From: Artemisia argyi
Taxonomy: Eukaryota; Streptophyta; Magnoliopsida; Asterales; Asteraceae
Length of the DNA: 64,000 nt
NCBI GenBank assembly: GCA_030686995.1
Contig: CM060707.1
Coordinates: 80,808,972 to 80,872,971 of the forward strand
Reading direction: 5' to 3'
The notes under the pieces were generated by a model, which ran no database searches, was not told the origin of the DNA, and saw nothing but the letters and a program-made list of their open reading frames with translations. A program made the translations under genes and the position numbers. Below, piece by piece: positions 24,520 through 36,924 of this stretch; positions within the stretch are counted from its first letter, which is position 1; the number at the start of each line of letters is the position of its first letter.

Positions 24520-27269
24520 TCACCTTAGTGAAGTTTCAAGATGAACATCATACTTGGCCTCCAATTCCATTTTGACAAGAAGACTCCTTCTCATGGCTCT
24601 GACAAGTTGTTCAGCATGATGCATATCATTCCCCACCATATCAGGAGGAATAGTTAACTTCACCTCAAGCATTTTCTTCAAAACGTCTATAGTAATAGGA
24701 TATATGACATCTCCCCACATATATAAAGTTTTACTAGTGGTAGTGAAAAGCATATGTACATTGAAGAGAGGAAAATGTTTCCAACTATCTACTACCCAAT
24801 CCTGTTGACCCTTCCAGGCTTGAAATCCCTTTCCAACATAATAAGAAGATTCACACAAGACAAATAAATCTCCAGGGAGAAACATACCAATGCCTTCAGG
24901 CCTATGAGATTTATAATAGTCTGTCACCCATCCATAGAGTGAGATAATATCATGCCTGTCCACCATGTGTAAGATTTCACTAAGAAAGGTGAAATGTTTT
25001 GTGGAACCATCTTGTTTGTGAATCACATTAAGTTGACCTTGACCCACTGTGGACTCAACAAGCTCCCATCTAACAAATTTTTGCCGCAAAACAGGATCCT
25101 CTTCATCATTATCATCAAACTCAATGAATGTACTGTCTTCTGCTAGCACATCAAGAACCTTATAAGCCCTCCTCTTTCTTGCAACACTCTTCTTCCTAGT
25201 ACCAAGAGAAGAAGGAGAAGGATTGTCTATATCAGCATTTGGTTCATCAGAATCATCAATAGTAGCATGAGGATTAGTAGGAAATGATTCTGAATCATAA
25301 GTAGGAACAACCTTTGGGTCATCAAAAGGAATGGACTCTGTAGTTGGAATGCTATCTTTTGCCTTTGTAGCATCAGAAGAAGCATCAGAAGGAACAGTCT
25401 TTGGAAGAGGTTGTGAAACCTCAGCAGAAACAGATCCAGTAGTATCTTTAGGTTTAGACGCTTCTCCAATAGGCATAGACATATCATGATCTTTAGTAAC
25501 TGGAGGTGGAGATGCTTCAGCAAACATGGTTCCTCCAAGCTTATCAGCAGATGCCTTATCAGAAGAATCCACAGCAGGTATAAAAGCATCGAGAGCATTA
25601 GCAGAATCATCTACCTGAGTCAAAACTGAGGGAGAATGAATTGGACCCTCATCAGCAGTAAAAGGCTCAGTAGACTCCTGAAGAGTTTCAGCAGAATCGG
25701 CAACTCTTAATCTTTTGGCTGCAGGCTTACCCAGAAGACTTCCATGTTTCTCCAAGGGATCTTGAACATTGATGCCAGAATTATAAAGATTGACAAGAAG
25801 CCTCTCATACTCTGAAGTCAATTTATCATCAGTAAACCCCCATACTTTCTTCCTTGTCCATGTGGCACCATATACTGCAGAACTTTGATTATTGACAAAG
25901 GTTCTCATATAATCTCTTTTCAGAGCTTTAGTCCATGGCTTATCCCTCTTTTCTTTGGCTTTTCTCTTTGCCTCAGCTTTATGTTTTTGTTTAACAGCTT
26001 CAACCATCCTCTCAACATAGTCATTCATATTAAATCCATCACCAAGTACAGACTTAGCTAGATCTAGATTGGAAGTAACTTGAGAGGCAAGATGATCCCA
26101 ATGTACAGATGTAAACTGTATAGAGATCTCATCCAATTCCTTTTGTCTAGTAGCAGGTAAAGTATGTGGAATTGGAAAACCCATCTTATCCGAATCAGCT
26201 TCAATTTTCCTAGCAAGAGCCCCAGATTGCTTCATCTCTACATCGCTCATGGCATCAGCATCAAATTCTGTAGCTTGTAACTGTGCTGCTACCTGCTCAC
26301 TAAGCTTTTCTTGTGCTATTTCCTGCTTAGATTTCTTCCTAGAAGGGAGATCTTGTTTAACCATAATAGATTTCCCCTTATCCACTTGAGTAGAAGGAAC
26401 AGCAACAGGACCAGATGGCTGATCAATAGAAACCTTCTCAATGGAACCAGCAGAAGTATCAATACCAGCAGTAGTTGTTTCTGCTGATTGATCAGCAGGA
26501 ACCACCTTAGGAAGAGGATCAGCAGGAACAGACTCCAGAGTAACATCAGAAGAGGGAGTAGTTTCAGCCTCTCTTCTAAGTTGCTGCAAATACCTCCTCG
26601 TTGCATATGTCACCCTGGTAGCTTTAGGAGATGTTGTCTCTGCAGGTTGATCATCCTGAACATCCATGGCATCAGTATCATCTTTAGAACTCTCCAATGT
26701 AGTGGTAGCAAGTAGATGAAGATCATCCAAATCAATCTTATCGGAACTTTCATTAACTTCTTCATCAGATTCAGCCACTACACCCTTTTTCTGGTCTACC
26801 AGCAGCATGTCCCTCATCAGCAGCTGCATTACCACCTAGCAACATTGCAGGTAACAAAGGCGTATGAACCCAGTATACTGGGACTGGATAGAAGCAAATA
26901 ATTTGCTAGACAATTTTTTAACAGGCTGATGTGTGGGGTCATTGGTCTGCATGCCTAATATAATTTGAAGAAACTTAGGATACATTAAATATTTAAGTTT
27001 GGTATCCTTAACATTCCAAACCATTTCATCAAATATATACTTTGAAAAATTATATGTTCTACCCTGAGATAAACACACAATAGCTAAAGCTATAGCAGTG
27101 GAGAATTGATCTCAACCTCCAGACTTAGAGCTAACGCATTGAAGCAGTGTGTGTACCAGAAATATCCATTTAGGGCAGAATTTATTCTTGTACCAGACCT
27201 TCCCATCTCCATCATATCCAATAGCATGAAGACCTTCAAGAATCTCTTCCTTAGGTGCCTCATACTCAC
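24520..27269 (-). pseudogene. Cop-1 post-pol ORF, main part
   Basis: Most of a protein of roughly 1000 residues encoded after pol; the N-terminus is at 41481-41783 beyond the Ath-1 insertion. From the insertion point it reads YEAPKEEILEGLHAIGYDGD, then QFSTAIALAIVCLSQG, YNFSKYIFDEMVWNVKD and YLMYPKFLQIILGMQT. A TGA replaces an expected Trp near 27107. Two opposite frameshifts lie between about 26880 and 26790; then 26835-24520 is open for 771 codons: a Ser/Ala/Asp/Pro-rich linker with (V/S)PAD and SAG repeats, a basic segment (KAEAKRKAKEKRDKPWTKAL), and a C-terminal domain (about 25080-24560) with LHMVDRHDIISLYGWV and QDWVVDSWKHF. The same domain ends the Cop-3 ORF, so it was once constrained. 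No membrane span is obvious. Function unknown. Confidence 0.75.
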
Positions 27270-30200
27270 TGATGAGTGTCTAAAAACTCATCATTTTATA
27301 CCAATCTGAACTGCCAAAACATACAAAAAACACCCAAATATGCATCATAATACTTAAAATATCTTAGAAGTGTGTTTTATATGTTTCAAATGCAAAATAT
27401 GCAAAAACAGATGAAAAACGTACAAAGTTTGCATAATTGGTAGTTTTAGTCCCTCAAGTTTCTAAAGTTGTCAAATCTAGTCCCTGGTAAATCCAAACAT
27501 GAAAAATATCATCAAAGGTCCTTAGGGATTCATAAGTTGTCAAGTATAGTCCTTTAAAGTTAAAAAATTACAAAATGACAACATTAGTCTTTCAAGTTTG
27601 AAAAATGTCAAAATTAGTCCTTAAGGTTTTAAAAATGGGAAATTAATAAAATAAAACTTGAACTATTCTTAAATGACAAAATTGGTCCTTATGATAACAT
27701 TTTGAGAAATTACATCTTTAATCCCTAAAAAATCCAAAAGTTACATAAATGGTCCCTGAGTTTGAGGAATTTGCAGAAAAGGTCCTTGGGATTTTGAAAA
27801 TGAAAAATTACATCTTTTGTCCTTGTGTTATGGTTTAAATACAGGTTTAGTCCTTGAAAGAAGTTTGGGAAAGTGGCAAACTCAGCCCCTTAATTTTGCC
27901 AAAATTACAAAATTGGTCCTTGTTTAACACTACATACCAACCGGACCCTTATTAATATTAACCCAAAAAAAATAAACCTAATCCAAATCGAAACACAACA
28001 CAAATCCAGCCCACCCCTAGGCCCATTCCACCCTCAGCCCATACAACCCTTAATAATATACACGGGCGTTGACCCGTTTGACCCTCCCAATACCGCCAAA
28101 CCACTCACCACTATTCACTCTCCTCCCTCACCCTTGCTTCACCCAAAACCAGGTGGTTTTACCACCACCTCCTCACCTTCCAGCTCACCCAACCTACTCC
28201 TTTCCACCTCACACACCTATCCCACACCACATTTAATGCTTTTCCCACAAATTTTCCTTCCAAACCTTACCACCTCCTCTATTTTCATCATGAAACCTTA
28301 ACTTGGCCTCCAAACCTTCCCAATTGTCCCCTGACACCTCCACATACTCCCAAAAATTCTTAGTTGTTCACCTTTGGCCCCAAGTTAACTTGGAAGACTT
28401 TTGGCGCCAAAATTGGTTTAAACGGTGGAGATCAATTGGACAAAATCAAAGGCTCAGATGAAGTGGGAAAAGTCCTTGAGGACACCTGGATGCTCATTCT
28501 CACCTATAAAGATCAAGAGAAACAGAAGAGAAAGCTATCTAGTTTTATTTCAATAAATTGTATGTCGTATTAGTTCTTTTAAGAGTTCAAGTATAATTCA
28601 AGCTTTCAAAGTTTCAAGTTCTCATTTTCAGTGTACTAGTAAGCTTATCAGTTAATAAGAATTAAGTTTGTTTTGTTATCTCAGTGTATGCAAGTTTAAA
28701 CTTATATCAAAAATTTCAATAGTCTCTAATGGTGTTTGTAGTGGATGGTAAGGATCAATAAATACATATAAGCTCCTAATAAGCTCAAATAAGCTTTCAG
28801 TAACTTACAATTCAGTTTAGCTTTAAAAAATTCCACAAATATAAATTGGTCAACTAAAGTCAACTGTGGCAATTAGTTTTCATTTCTGGGATTCAGAAGT
28901 GATTTGGAAGCATAAAAAAGCTTTGGAGTTGGGTTTAGATCCTCAGGGAGGAATTAGGTTTCTTGGTTCTTGGTCTTGGTGCTCACAGTCAACAAAATTG
29001 TAAGCCTTATTATCATTTCCAAGCTTATTTTCTAGATCATGGTTATCTTTGCTTATATCTGTGTGTTTATGATTGTTTGAAGTAAGTTAGTGATAATATA
29101 ATCTTTAATAGCATAGTTGTGTATTAAATTTAGTATCTGCTTAGTATTTCAACTTTCAAGTAAAATTTAGTACTTTGTTATAATCTAAGTTGTTGTTGTT
29201 GTTAGTGGTACTATTGTGTTAAGATAGGTTTAAATAATCATAATATATGCTTCTGTATTCATGAATTGGTAAAAATTAAGTGTTTGCTTTGAAAAACCCC
29301 ACATCAGTTAGTTAAGGGAGTGTTTGGAACAAGATTGTGAGCTAAGCTCTTGTTGTGATTTGGTGTTTATTTGTGTTTCACTAGACTGCAGTAGTGTTAT
29401 TTAGGTGAATTAAGGTATAAAACCTTGGTCTCATTTACCTAAAAGTCAAAATCACAAGTAATACATCACCACAGTTAACTGTGGTGGAATTTGAGTCCAA
29501 ATCTCATCATATCATCTCATAAGTTAGTAACCTAGCTTAATTTAACTTAATATTAACTTATAACAACTTATTAAATAACTAGGATCAATCAGAAGTTCAC
29601 ATAAGTCAAAGATAGTTCATCATTCAAAAAGTCAAACTGTTTTGCTTTCAGATTTTGCAAAACTTCAAAGATTTTTGTAGAATTTAGGATTAAGGTTTAG
29701 AGCTTTAAATTTATTCCTAATCAAAATCTATCAGCTTGTCTTTAAGGTTTCATAGTTATTTGATTTTTGGGAATTTTGTTGTTGGCTCCACAACCCCTGG
29801 AACATACTTGTAGGGAAAGGGTACTACCCTGCACCAGCATACCACCACCACACCACCAACTTTGGTGGTGGCTGCAGCCCACCTCAGTGGAACCTAGTGT
29901 TTCATTTTTGGTTTTCCCAGCCCCCCTCCTACCAAGGATCATAGATTGACCCTTGGTTTGACCTAGTGATCAGTGGACCCCACCTAAATCACCCTCATAA
30001 GTCTGTCCCAATTCTGACCTAGAAACCAAATAAGCAGTTGCTTATTTTAGCTTTTTAGCTTATCTCATCAAATCTAGTTTAAATAAGTCTAAGTAACTTA
30101 GGTGTATCTGATTTAACCAGTGTGGACCCCACATAGCCCCAACTTAGCTTATTTCTTTGTGTGGTCAAGTTTAGTCAACTGTATAAGCAAATAAGCACTC

Positions 30201-31453
30201 ACAGTGCTTATTCTGAGTTTCCAAAGTAGTTGTCTTTGTAAAAATTTCTTATTTTAAGTATTTTAGTAGTTTTATAAAAGAAAAACCAGAAAAAGCAAAC
30301 TTTAATTATAGTTATAGCTTCTATTTAATAGAAATTATCTATTTAATTTTCATTTCAGCTTATTAATAAGAACTTTTCCAATTTTATAATTTTATTAACT
30401 TCCTAGTACCTTTAAGTAGTTAAAATAATTTTCTTAGACTTTTCCTAATCTGTTTACTATTTATTAGATTTAAAAGTAGTTTAAATAATTAAATAGGTAA
30501 TATTAGTAATTAATTAGTTTTCTTTAATTTTAATTAACAACAGTATAATTTTATATTTTTCCTAAGTTTTATAAAGTAGTTAAGACTTTTAGAAAATAGT
30601 TTCATAATGTCCACTGTCCATTTTCCAATTTTCATATTTAATTTAATTAAATTAGAGTTAAAATAATTAATAGGTAATTAATTAGTGGAATAACCTTAAA
30701 TATAATTTTTAGTAGTTTTTATAATTTTGTAGGATTCCTGTGATGGTTAAGTATTTTTATAAATTTTTCCATAATTTTCTAAGGTAATTTAGTATAAATA
30801 GTAATTTAAAATAGTTTACTTAGATTAATTAAGTTAAATAGTTTTTAATTAATAGAAAACTCATAAAAAGACAAAAATATTTATTTTAATTTTTTATACT
30901 TTCTTCAAGTTCTAATTAAGGTTTTGAAATTATTTTTGTATGTTTTTAGGTTAATTTGTAATATTTGTCATTTTTAGTTAATTCAAATTAGATTTAAATT
31001 AGATTTTTAAATAGTTTTATTAATTAAATAATATTTAAATATTAAAATAGTCACTTTTATAATTTCATTTTCATTTTCAATTTCTTTTTAATTTTACGTT
31101 TTAAAAAGTTTCAATTATACCTCCTGTAGTTTGTAATTTGTTTAAACCCCGCTTGTCTCTGTCTGTTATCTGATTTTCTTATTTGTGCTTTTGCGTGTAT
31201 CTCTGTTATTGTTTATATATCTTCATATTATCTAAATACCAAGCAATCAGTAGTATAATCATCCCTCAATCATTTTTGTTACTGTCCTCAGTACCACTCA
31301 TTCTCCTAATTGTTCCAAAATACAATTTCAATCTCGTTGGGATTTAACGACCCGGGGATTTCCCTATATTTCCACGGTCAATAATAACTTGCACTTTCTC
31401 CCAGGTGGGCCTATCAGCTGCACACGGTTGACTGGTTGGTTTGGGAGGAGTCA
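27270..31453 (+). repeat. Ath-1 5' LTR
   Basis: 4184 bp, TGATGAGTGTC to GGAGGAGTCA. U3 holds about a dozen degenerate GTCCYT units (27440-27930); TATAAA is at 28505-28510. A perfect 18-bp palindrome (29468-29485) lies in a segment that the 3' LTR lacks. Short ORFs at 28364-28573 and 29767-29949 recur in the 3' LTR but match nothing. Confidence 0.9.
28505..28510 (+). promoter_or_regulatory. TATA box, Ath-1 5' LTR
   Basis: TATAAA, conserved at 38592-38597 in the 3' LTR and in Ath-2. Confidence 0.55.
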
Positions 31454-31458
31454 AAATT

Positions 31459-31476
31459 TGGCGCCGCTGCCGGGGA
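31459..31476 (+). promoter_or_regulatory. Primer-binding site, Ath-1
   Basis: TGGCGCCGCTGCCGGGGA starts five bases after the LTR end. This GGCGCC-type site, attributed to tRNA-Asp, is characteristic of Athila and related Ty3 elements. Confidence 0.8.
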
Positions 31477-32088
31477 GGTTGTTGCGTATTTCAAAACGGT
31501 TTAAGCTTAGTGGTTTTCAAAACCCTTCCTGTACAAATATCACCACTTTGTAAATTTTTAAGAAAATCAAAATCATATCTGAAAAAGTTCATTAACATTT
31601 CTCCTGAAGTGTTAACAACACCAAACAAATCATAAACAACAACACAAACTGTGAAGTTAAATTACTTCGTTATCTTTAAGATTACAACCTATACAGTTGG
31701 TTTAAGGTAAGTTCTGACATTAAATTGCGAACTGAAGAGGAATCAATTTATTTCCTCCCGCCGATCTGCGAGTAATCTTAAAGGAACGATTTCGGTTAAC
31801 GAATCAGTTCCAAAAATATTGTCTAAATTTTTTCACCCATACACAAAAAAAACCAAAAACATTTTACTGTGAATATAATTACATAAAAGTTTACCACCGC
31901 AAACCAAGGCAGAACACCTACCAACTGGGGGTGTGAACATAATAAGTTCCTAAACCTAAGATTAAAAACTTACCATTATATCCTTGTGAATAGTGTACCT
32001 TTTTTAAAGAAGCTGTTCATTTGTGATTATTGGGTTTAAGTTCACTATAGTTTTGCCTCGATCTTGTGTTGAAAATTATTTTTTGTGC
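31477..32088 (+). other. Ath-1 leader
   Basis: About 600 bp between the primer site and the gag start with no convincing ORF. A short ORF that starts inside the LTR (31441-31635) is not supported. Confidence 0.5.
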
Positions 32089-32340
32089 ATGTGCACTCGT
32101 TCACAAACAAAGAATAAAAAGAAGAAAAACGTACCCGAGTTACGTACTGTTGAAGAAGAACACACAATAAAAATGAACGACGAGCCCCTATTCCCTCCCA
32201 AGGAGGAGCCAGTTCCTGACACCCGAACAATGGATGAACTGTGTCAACCTACCATGCAAGGGAGGGGTGGACCCATTGCACCACTCACTATTGGAGCCAC
32301 GGACTTTGGATTAAAACACCACATGATAACGGAGGTACCA
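32089..32340 (+). pseudogene. Ath-1 gag, N-terminal remnant
   Basis: Starts MCTRSQTKNKKKKN, like the basic Athila Gag N-terminus, and runs to TIGATDFGLKHHMITEV. The next recognisable residues, in a different frame, belong to the linker before protease (IPPPVIPVPTPPKRVVFE). The whole capsid region and any zinc knuckle are missing, which amounts to a deletion of several hundred codons judged against the family. The element therefore cannot make its own particle. Confidence 0.6.
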
Positions 32341-35300
32341 ATGACATCCCTCCTCCAGTTATCCCGGTCCCGACTCCTCCTAAAAGAGTCGTGTTTGAAA
32401 CTACCGAAGGTCCTGTTGAAAATCCAAAAGCCAACCCAAAAACAACAATTCCATATCCATCACGATTGCAAGACCAGAAGCTCCGTGACAAAGCTAATCA
32501 TCAGATGGAAAAATTCTTTCAGATTTTTCAAGAACTACACTTCGATATTAGTTTCGCGGATGCTCTTCTTTTAATTCCCAAATTCGCATCGACAATAAAA
32601 AACCTGTTGAGCAATAAAGAAAAACTGTTTGAGATGGCACGAACTCCACTCAATGAGAACTGCTCTGCAGTTCTGTTGAAACAGCTTCCCGAAAAGCTAG
32701 GAGACCCCGGGAGATTTCTAATACCATGTATTTTCCCGGGTATGGTTGAATGCTTTGCCTTGGCCGATCTTGGTGCAAGCATCAACTTAATGCCTCACTT
32801 AGTTTGGAAAAAGCTCTCTCTTCAGGCACTTAGTCCCACATGCATGACTCTCGAGCTTGCAGACCGTTCAATTTCACGTCCCCTCGGTATTGCCGAGGAC
32901 GTATTTGTGAGAGTGGGAAAGTTCCATTTTCCGGCAGACTTTGTCGTTGTTGATTTCGATGCAGATCCAAGAGTTCCTCTCATTCTTGGGAGGGGATTCT
33001 TAAGAACGGGACGTGCATTAATCGATGTTTTCGATGAGGAAATCACGTTACGAGTTGGCAATGAAGCGATAACTTTCAACCTTGATCAAACCTCGAGATA
33101 CTCCTCGAATTATGATGCTGAATCAGTCAACCGAATTGATGTCATTGACATTGCATCCGAGGAGTATGCTCGGGAATTCCTTGGATTCGCTGATAATTCT
33201 ATGAGTGGCAATCCCACTACTTCTTCTGATCCCATAATCGCTAATTCTTCTCCTTCCCTCACTCCGTTTGAGGGAAGTGATTTCGTCCTTGAGGAATTAG
33301 AGGCCTTTCTCAAAAGTGATTCAGTTCCCGAAGGAATTGATAACCAAGAGATTGACCCGGAGAGGGATATACTTCTCCTTGAGAAGTTATTGAACAAATA
33401 TCCTTCTCCCATTCCTGTTCTCCCTCCACAACTTCATAAGGCGGAAGTCAAATATGTTGAGAAAAATGATGATTTCCCCGAGGTTGAACTTAAGGATCTA
33501 CCTCCTCATCTAGAATACGCATTCTTGGAAGGTAACGATAAGTTACCGGTCATTATTGCAAAAGACTTAAAGGATGAGGAGAAAACCGCGCTGCTCAAGG
33601 TTTTAAAATCCCACAAGCAAGCAATTGCATGGAAGCTTTCAGATATAAAGGGTATTAACCCGGATTTTTGTACACACAAAATCCTAATGGAAGAAGACTT
33701 TAAACCTGCCGTGCAGCATCAAACAAGGGTAAATCCAAAATCCACGAAGTTATGAAAGCAGAAGTTATCAAACTTCTTGATGCGGGATTGATTTACCCTA
33801 TATCAGATAGTCCTTGGGTCAGCCCAATACATTGTGTTCCAAAGAAGGGTGGCATCACGGTTATCACAAATGATGACAACGAGTTGATACCAACTCGTTT
33901 GGTTACAGGGTGGCGAGTATGTATTGATTACATAAAGCTTAACTAAGCCACCCGTAAAGACCACTTTCCTCTGCCCTTCATGGATCAAATGCTCAAAAGA
34001 CTAGCGGGGAATGAGTATTATTGCTTCCTCGACGGCTTCTCGGGTTACTTCCAGATTCCCATTGATCCACAGGATCAAGATAAGACTACCTTCACATGCC
34101 CTTACGGAACATTTGCCTATCGCTGCATGCCTTTTGGGTTATGAAATGCTCCGGGCACTTTCCAGAGGTGCATGATGGCTATTTTCCATGACATGATCGG
34201 AAAAACCATGGAGGTATTCATGGATGATTTCTCAGTCATCGGGAATTCTTTCGACTCATTTCTCTCCCATTTAGAAAAAATGCTTCAACGTTGGGAAAAC
34301 ACTAATCTTTGTCTAAATTGGGAGAAGAGCCATTTTATGGTTAAAGAGGGCATTGTCCTCGGCCATAAAATTTCAAAAAGTGGGATTGAGGTCGATAAGG
34401 CCAAAATTGATGTTATTGCTAAACTGCCTCATCCCACCACTGTTAAAGGAATAAGGAGTTTCCTCGGCCATACCGGGTTCTATCGGAGATTCATACAGGA
34501 TTTCTCCAAAATAGCCCGGCCCATGACTCATCTTCTTGAAAAGGATGCTCCTTTCATCTTTTCCCCCGAGTGCATCGAAGTTTTTTCTACTTTAAAGAAA
34601 AACTTACCGAAGCACCAATCCTTGTTGCCCCCGACTGGGACTTACCCTTTGAACTTATGTGCGATGCTAGCGATTATGCTATTGGTGCAGTTCTAGGGCA
34701 ACGCAAAACCAAACATTTTCAGCCAATACACTACGCAAGTAAGACCATGAACGAAGCTCAAACACACTCTACCACCACAGAAAAAGAATTATTAGCTGTG
34801 GTATATGCCTTTGAAAAATTTCGGTCTTACTTAATCTTAACCAAAAGCGTGGTGTATACGGACCATTCGGCTCTGAAATACCTGTTCACTAAACAGGATG
34901 CAAAGCCAAGACTGCTACGTTGGGTCCTGCTCCTTCAGGAATTCGATATTCTCATAAGAGATAAAAAAGGAGCAGAGAACCTTGCTGCTGATCACTTGTC
35001 CCGGTTAGAAAATCCTCATCAGGATATTCTCGAAAGAAAAGAAATAAATGAAACTTTTCCTCTGGAGACTCTAAATCTAATCTCTACCCGGGATGATACC
35101 ACTACCCCATGGTTTGCCGATTTTGCAAATTACCATGCGGGAAATTTCGTTGTGAAAGGGATGTCGTCCCAACAGAAAAGAAAATTCTTTAAAGATGTAA
35201 AACATTACTTCTGGGACGACCCCTACTTATTCAAAATATGTGCGGATCAAATCATCCGACGGTGTGTCCATGGCCAAGAAGCCATGGAAATTCTTAAAGC

Positions 35301-36396
35301 TTGTCATGATGGACCCACGGGGGGACATCATAACCCAAACTACACCGCCAAAAAGGTGTTTGATTCAGGATTCTTTTGGCCCACAATCTATAAAGACGCC
35401 CATGAACTTATCAAAACCTATGAGGCTTGCCAGCGTTACGGGAATATTTCCAAAAAGAATGAGATGCCGCAAAACGTCATCCAAGTCTGTGAAATATTTG
35501 ATATGTGGGGCATTGATTTTATGGGGCCATTCCCGTCTTTACGAGGGAATAAATACATACTCGTGGCTGTCGACTATCTGTCAAAATGGGTTGAAGCAAA
35601 AGCTTTACCCACCAATGATGCCCGAGTAGTCGTTAAATTTTTAAAGTCTCTCTTTGCCAGATTCGGGACTCCTCGTGCCATTATCAGTGATCGTGGCACT
35701 CACTTCTGCAATGAACAATTTGCAAAAGTAATGCTGAAATATGGTGTAACTCACCGTCTTTCTACAGCATACCACTCCCAAACAAGTGGGCAGGTGGAGG
35801 TCTCAAATCGGGGTATTAAGAGAATTCTGGAGAGGACGGTTGGTGAAAACCGTGCCTCTTGGTCGGATAAGCTGGACGATGCATTATGGGCTTTCCGCAC
35901 TGCTTACAAAACACCCATCGGGTGTACTCCATATAAGCTAGTGTACGGGAAAGCATGTCATCTTCCGATCGAATTAGAACATAAGGCCTATTGGGCCTTA
36001 AAACATGCAAATTTCGACCTTCAGACAGCGGGTGATCACCGTAAAGTTCAACTAAACGAACTAAATGAATTACGTGATCAAGCTTATGAAAATTCTTTAA
36101 TCTATAAAGAAAAGACTAAGAAGATACATGACTCTAAAATTAAGAAGCGTGTTTTCAACGTTGGTGACAGAGTTCTTCTATTAAATTCAAGATTAAAAAT
36201 TTTCTCGGGAAAACTAAAAACCCGTTGGTCTGGACCATTTACTATAACAAAAGTATACCCATATGGAACTGTTGAGTTATTGCAACCCGACGGTCCCAAT
36301 TTCAAGGTAAATGGTCATCGGCTAAAACACTATTTTGGAGGGGACATACAACCAATGGTTGTCCCGGATCTCCAAACTTACCCCATGGACCAATAA
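32340..36396 (+). pseudogene. Ath-1 pol: protease, RT, RNase H, integrase
   Basis: Domains in order: linker; retropepsin with ALADLGASINLMP (about 32757-32795) and IILGRGFLRTGRALID-like flap region; RT (from about 33480) with LLDAGLIYPISDSPWVSP, FLDGFSGYFQIPI and catalytic FMDDFS (34216-34233); RNase H ([43 protein letters not shown]); integrase with DDE residues in [18 protein letters not shown] and [10 protein letters not shown]-terminus ends at 36396. Defects: one-base losses in A-runs near 33740 and 34600, a TAA at 33944 and a TGA at 34142. The integrase zinc finger reads TYEACQ, so its first Cys is Tyr. LILGRG in the protease and HPTTVKGIRSFLGH in RT are conserved. Confidence 0.9.
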
Positions 36397-36577
36397 ATTC
36401 GGGGTCGAGTGAAACTAGCGACTCGATTAACAAAAACAGTAGCTTCCCCAAGGACAATTTAAATTCGGGGTCGAGTCAAGCTAGTGACTCGGTAATCAAA
36501 AACAGTAGCTACCTCATGGACAATTCAATTCGAGGTCGAGTCAAGCTAGCAACTCGGTAATCAAAAATAGTAGCAAT
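36395..36577 (+). repeat. Three 66-bp tandem repeats with hairpin cores
   Basis: Units begin at about 36395, 36461 and 36527. Units 1 and 2 contain CGAGT...ACTCG inverted repeats (for example GTCGAGT and GACTCG) around a CAAGCTAGT-like loop; unit 3 is slightly decayed. They lie just after the pol stop. Confidence 0.7.
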
Positions 36578-36624
36578 ATGGGTTTTCACCCATATTTTTG
36601 TCTTCTCATCCCTTTCTACCACCC

Positions 36625-36640
36625 TAGTGTGGGGGAGATG
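36625..36640 (+). promoter_or_regulatory. Polypurine-like tract 1
   Basis: TAGTGTGGGGGAGATG, near-identical to the true polypurine tract at 37343. A third copy is at 36797-36812. Confidence 0.5.
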
Positions 36641-36796
36641 AACCACATGTTGTACATATGTATAAATTTTTCAAAAAAAAAAAAGTGAGTTTGTATGTAA
36701 ATAGACTAAAATAAAAGGTTACTAGTATTACCTTCTTACGTTCTAAGTCTTGGTGGGACACCAAGTACTTTGAATATTGAGGGCAATATTCAGTTC

Positions 36797-36812
36797 TAAG
36801 TGTGGGGGAGAG
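36797..36812 (+). promoter_or_regulatory. Polypurine-like tract 2
   Basis: TAAGTGTGGGGGAGAG, the same core as the tract at the 3' LTR, 540 bp upstream of it. Confidence 0.5.
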
Positions 36813-36924
36813 TTCTCACGAATTCAAAAGACATGTTCCATCAAGAACCCCCATTTGATCAAAATTACCAGTTTTTTCACACTTAGAAATGCAAATAATG
36901 GTATCAATCCTCCATGTCTAACCC

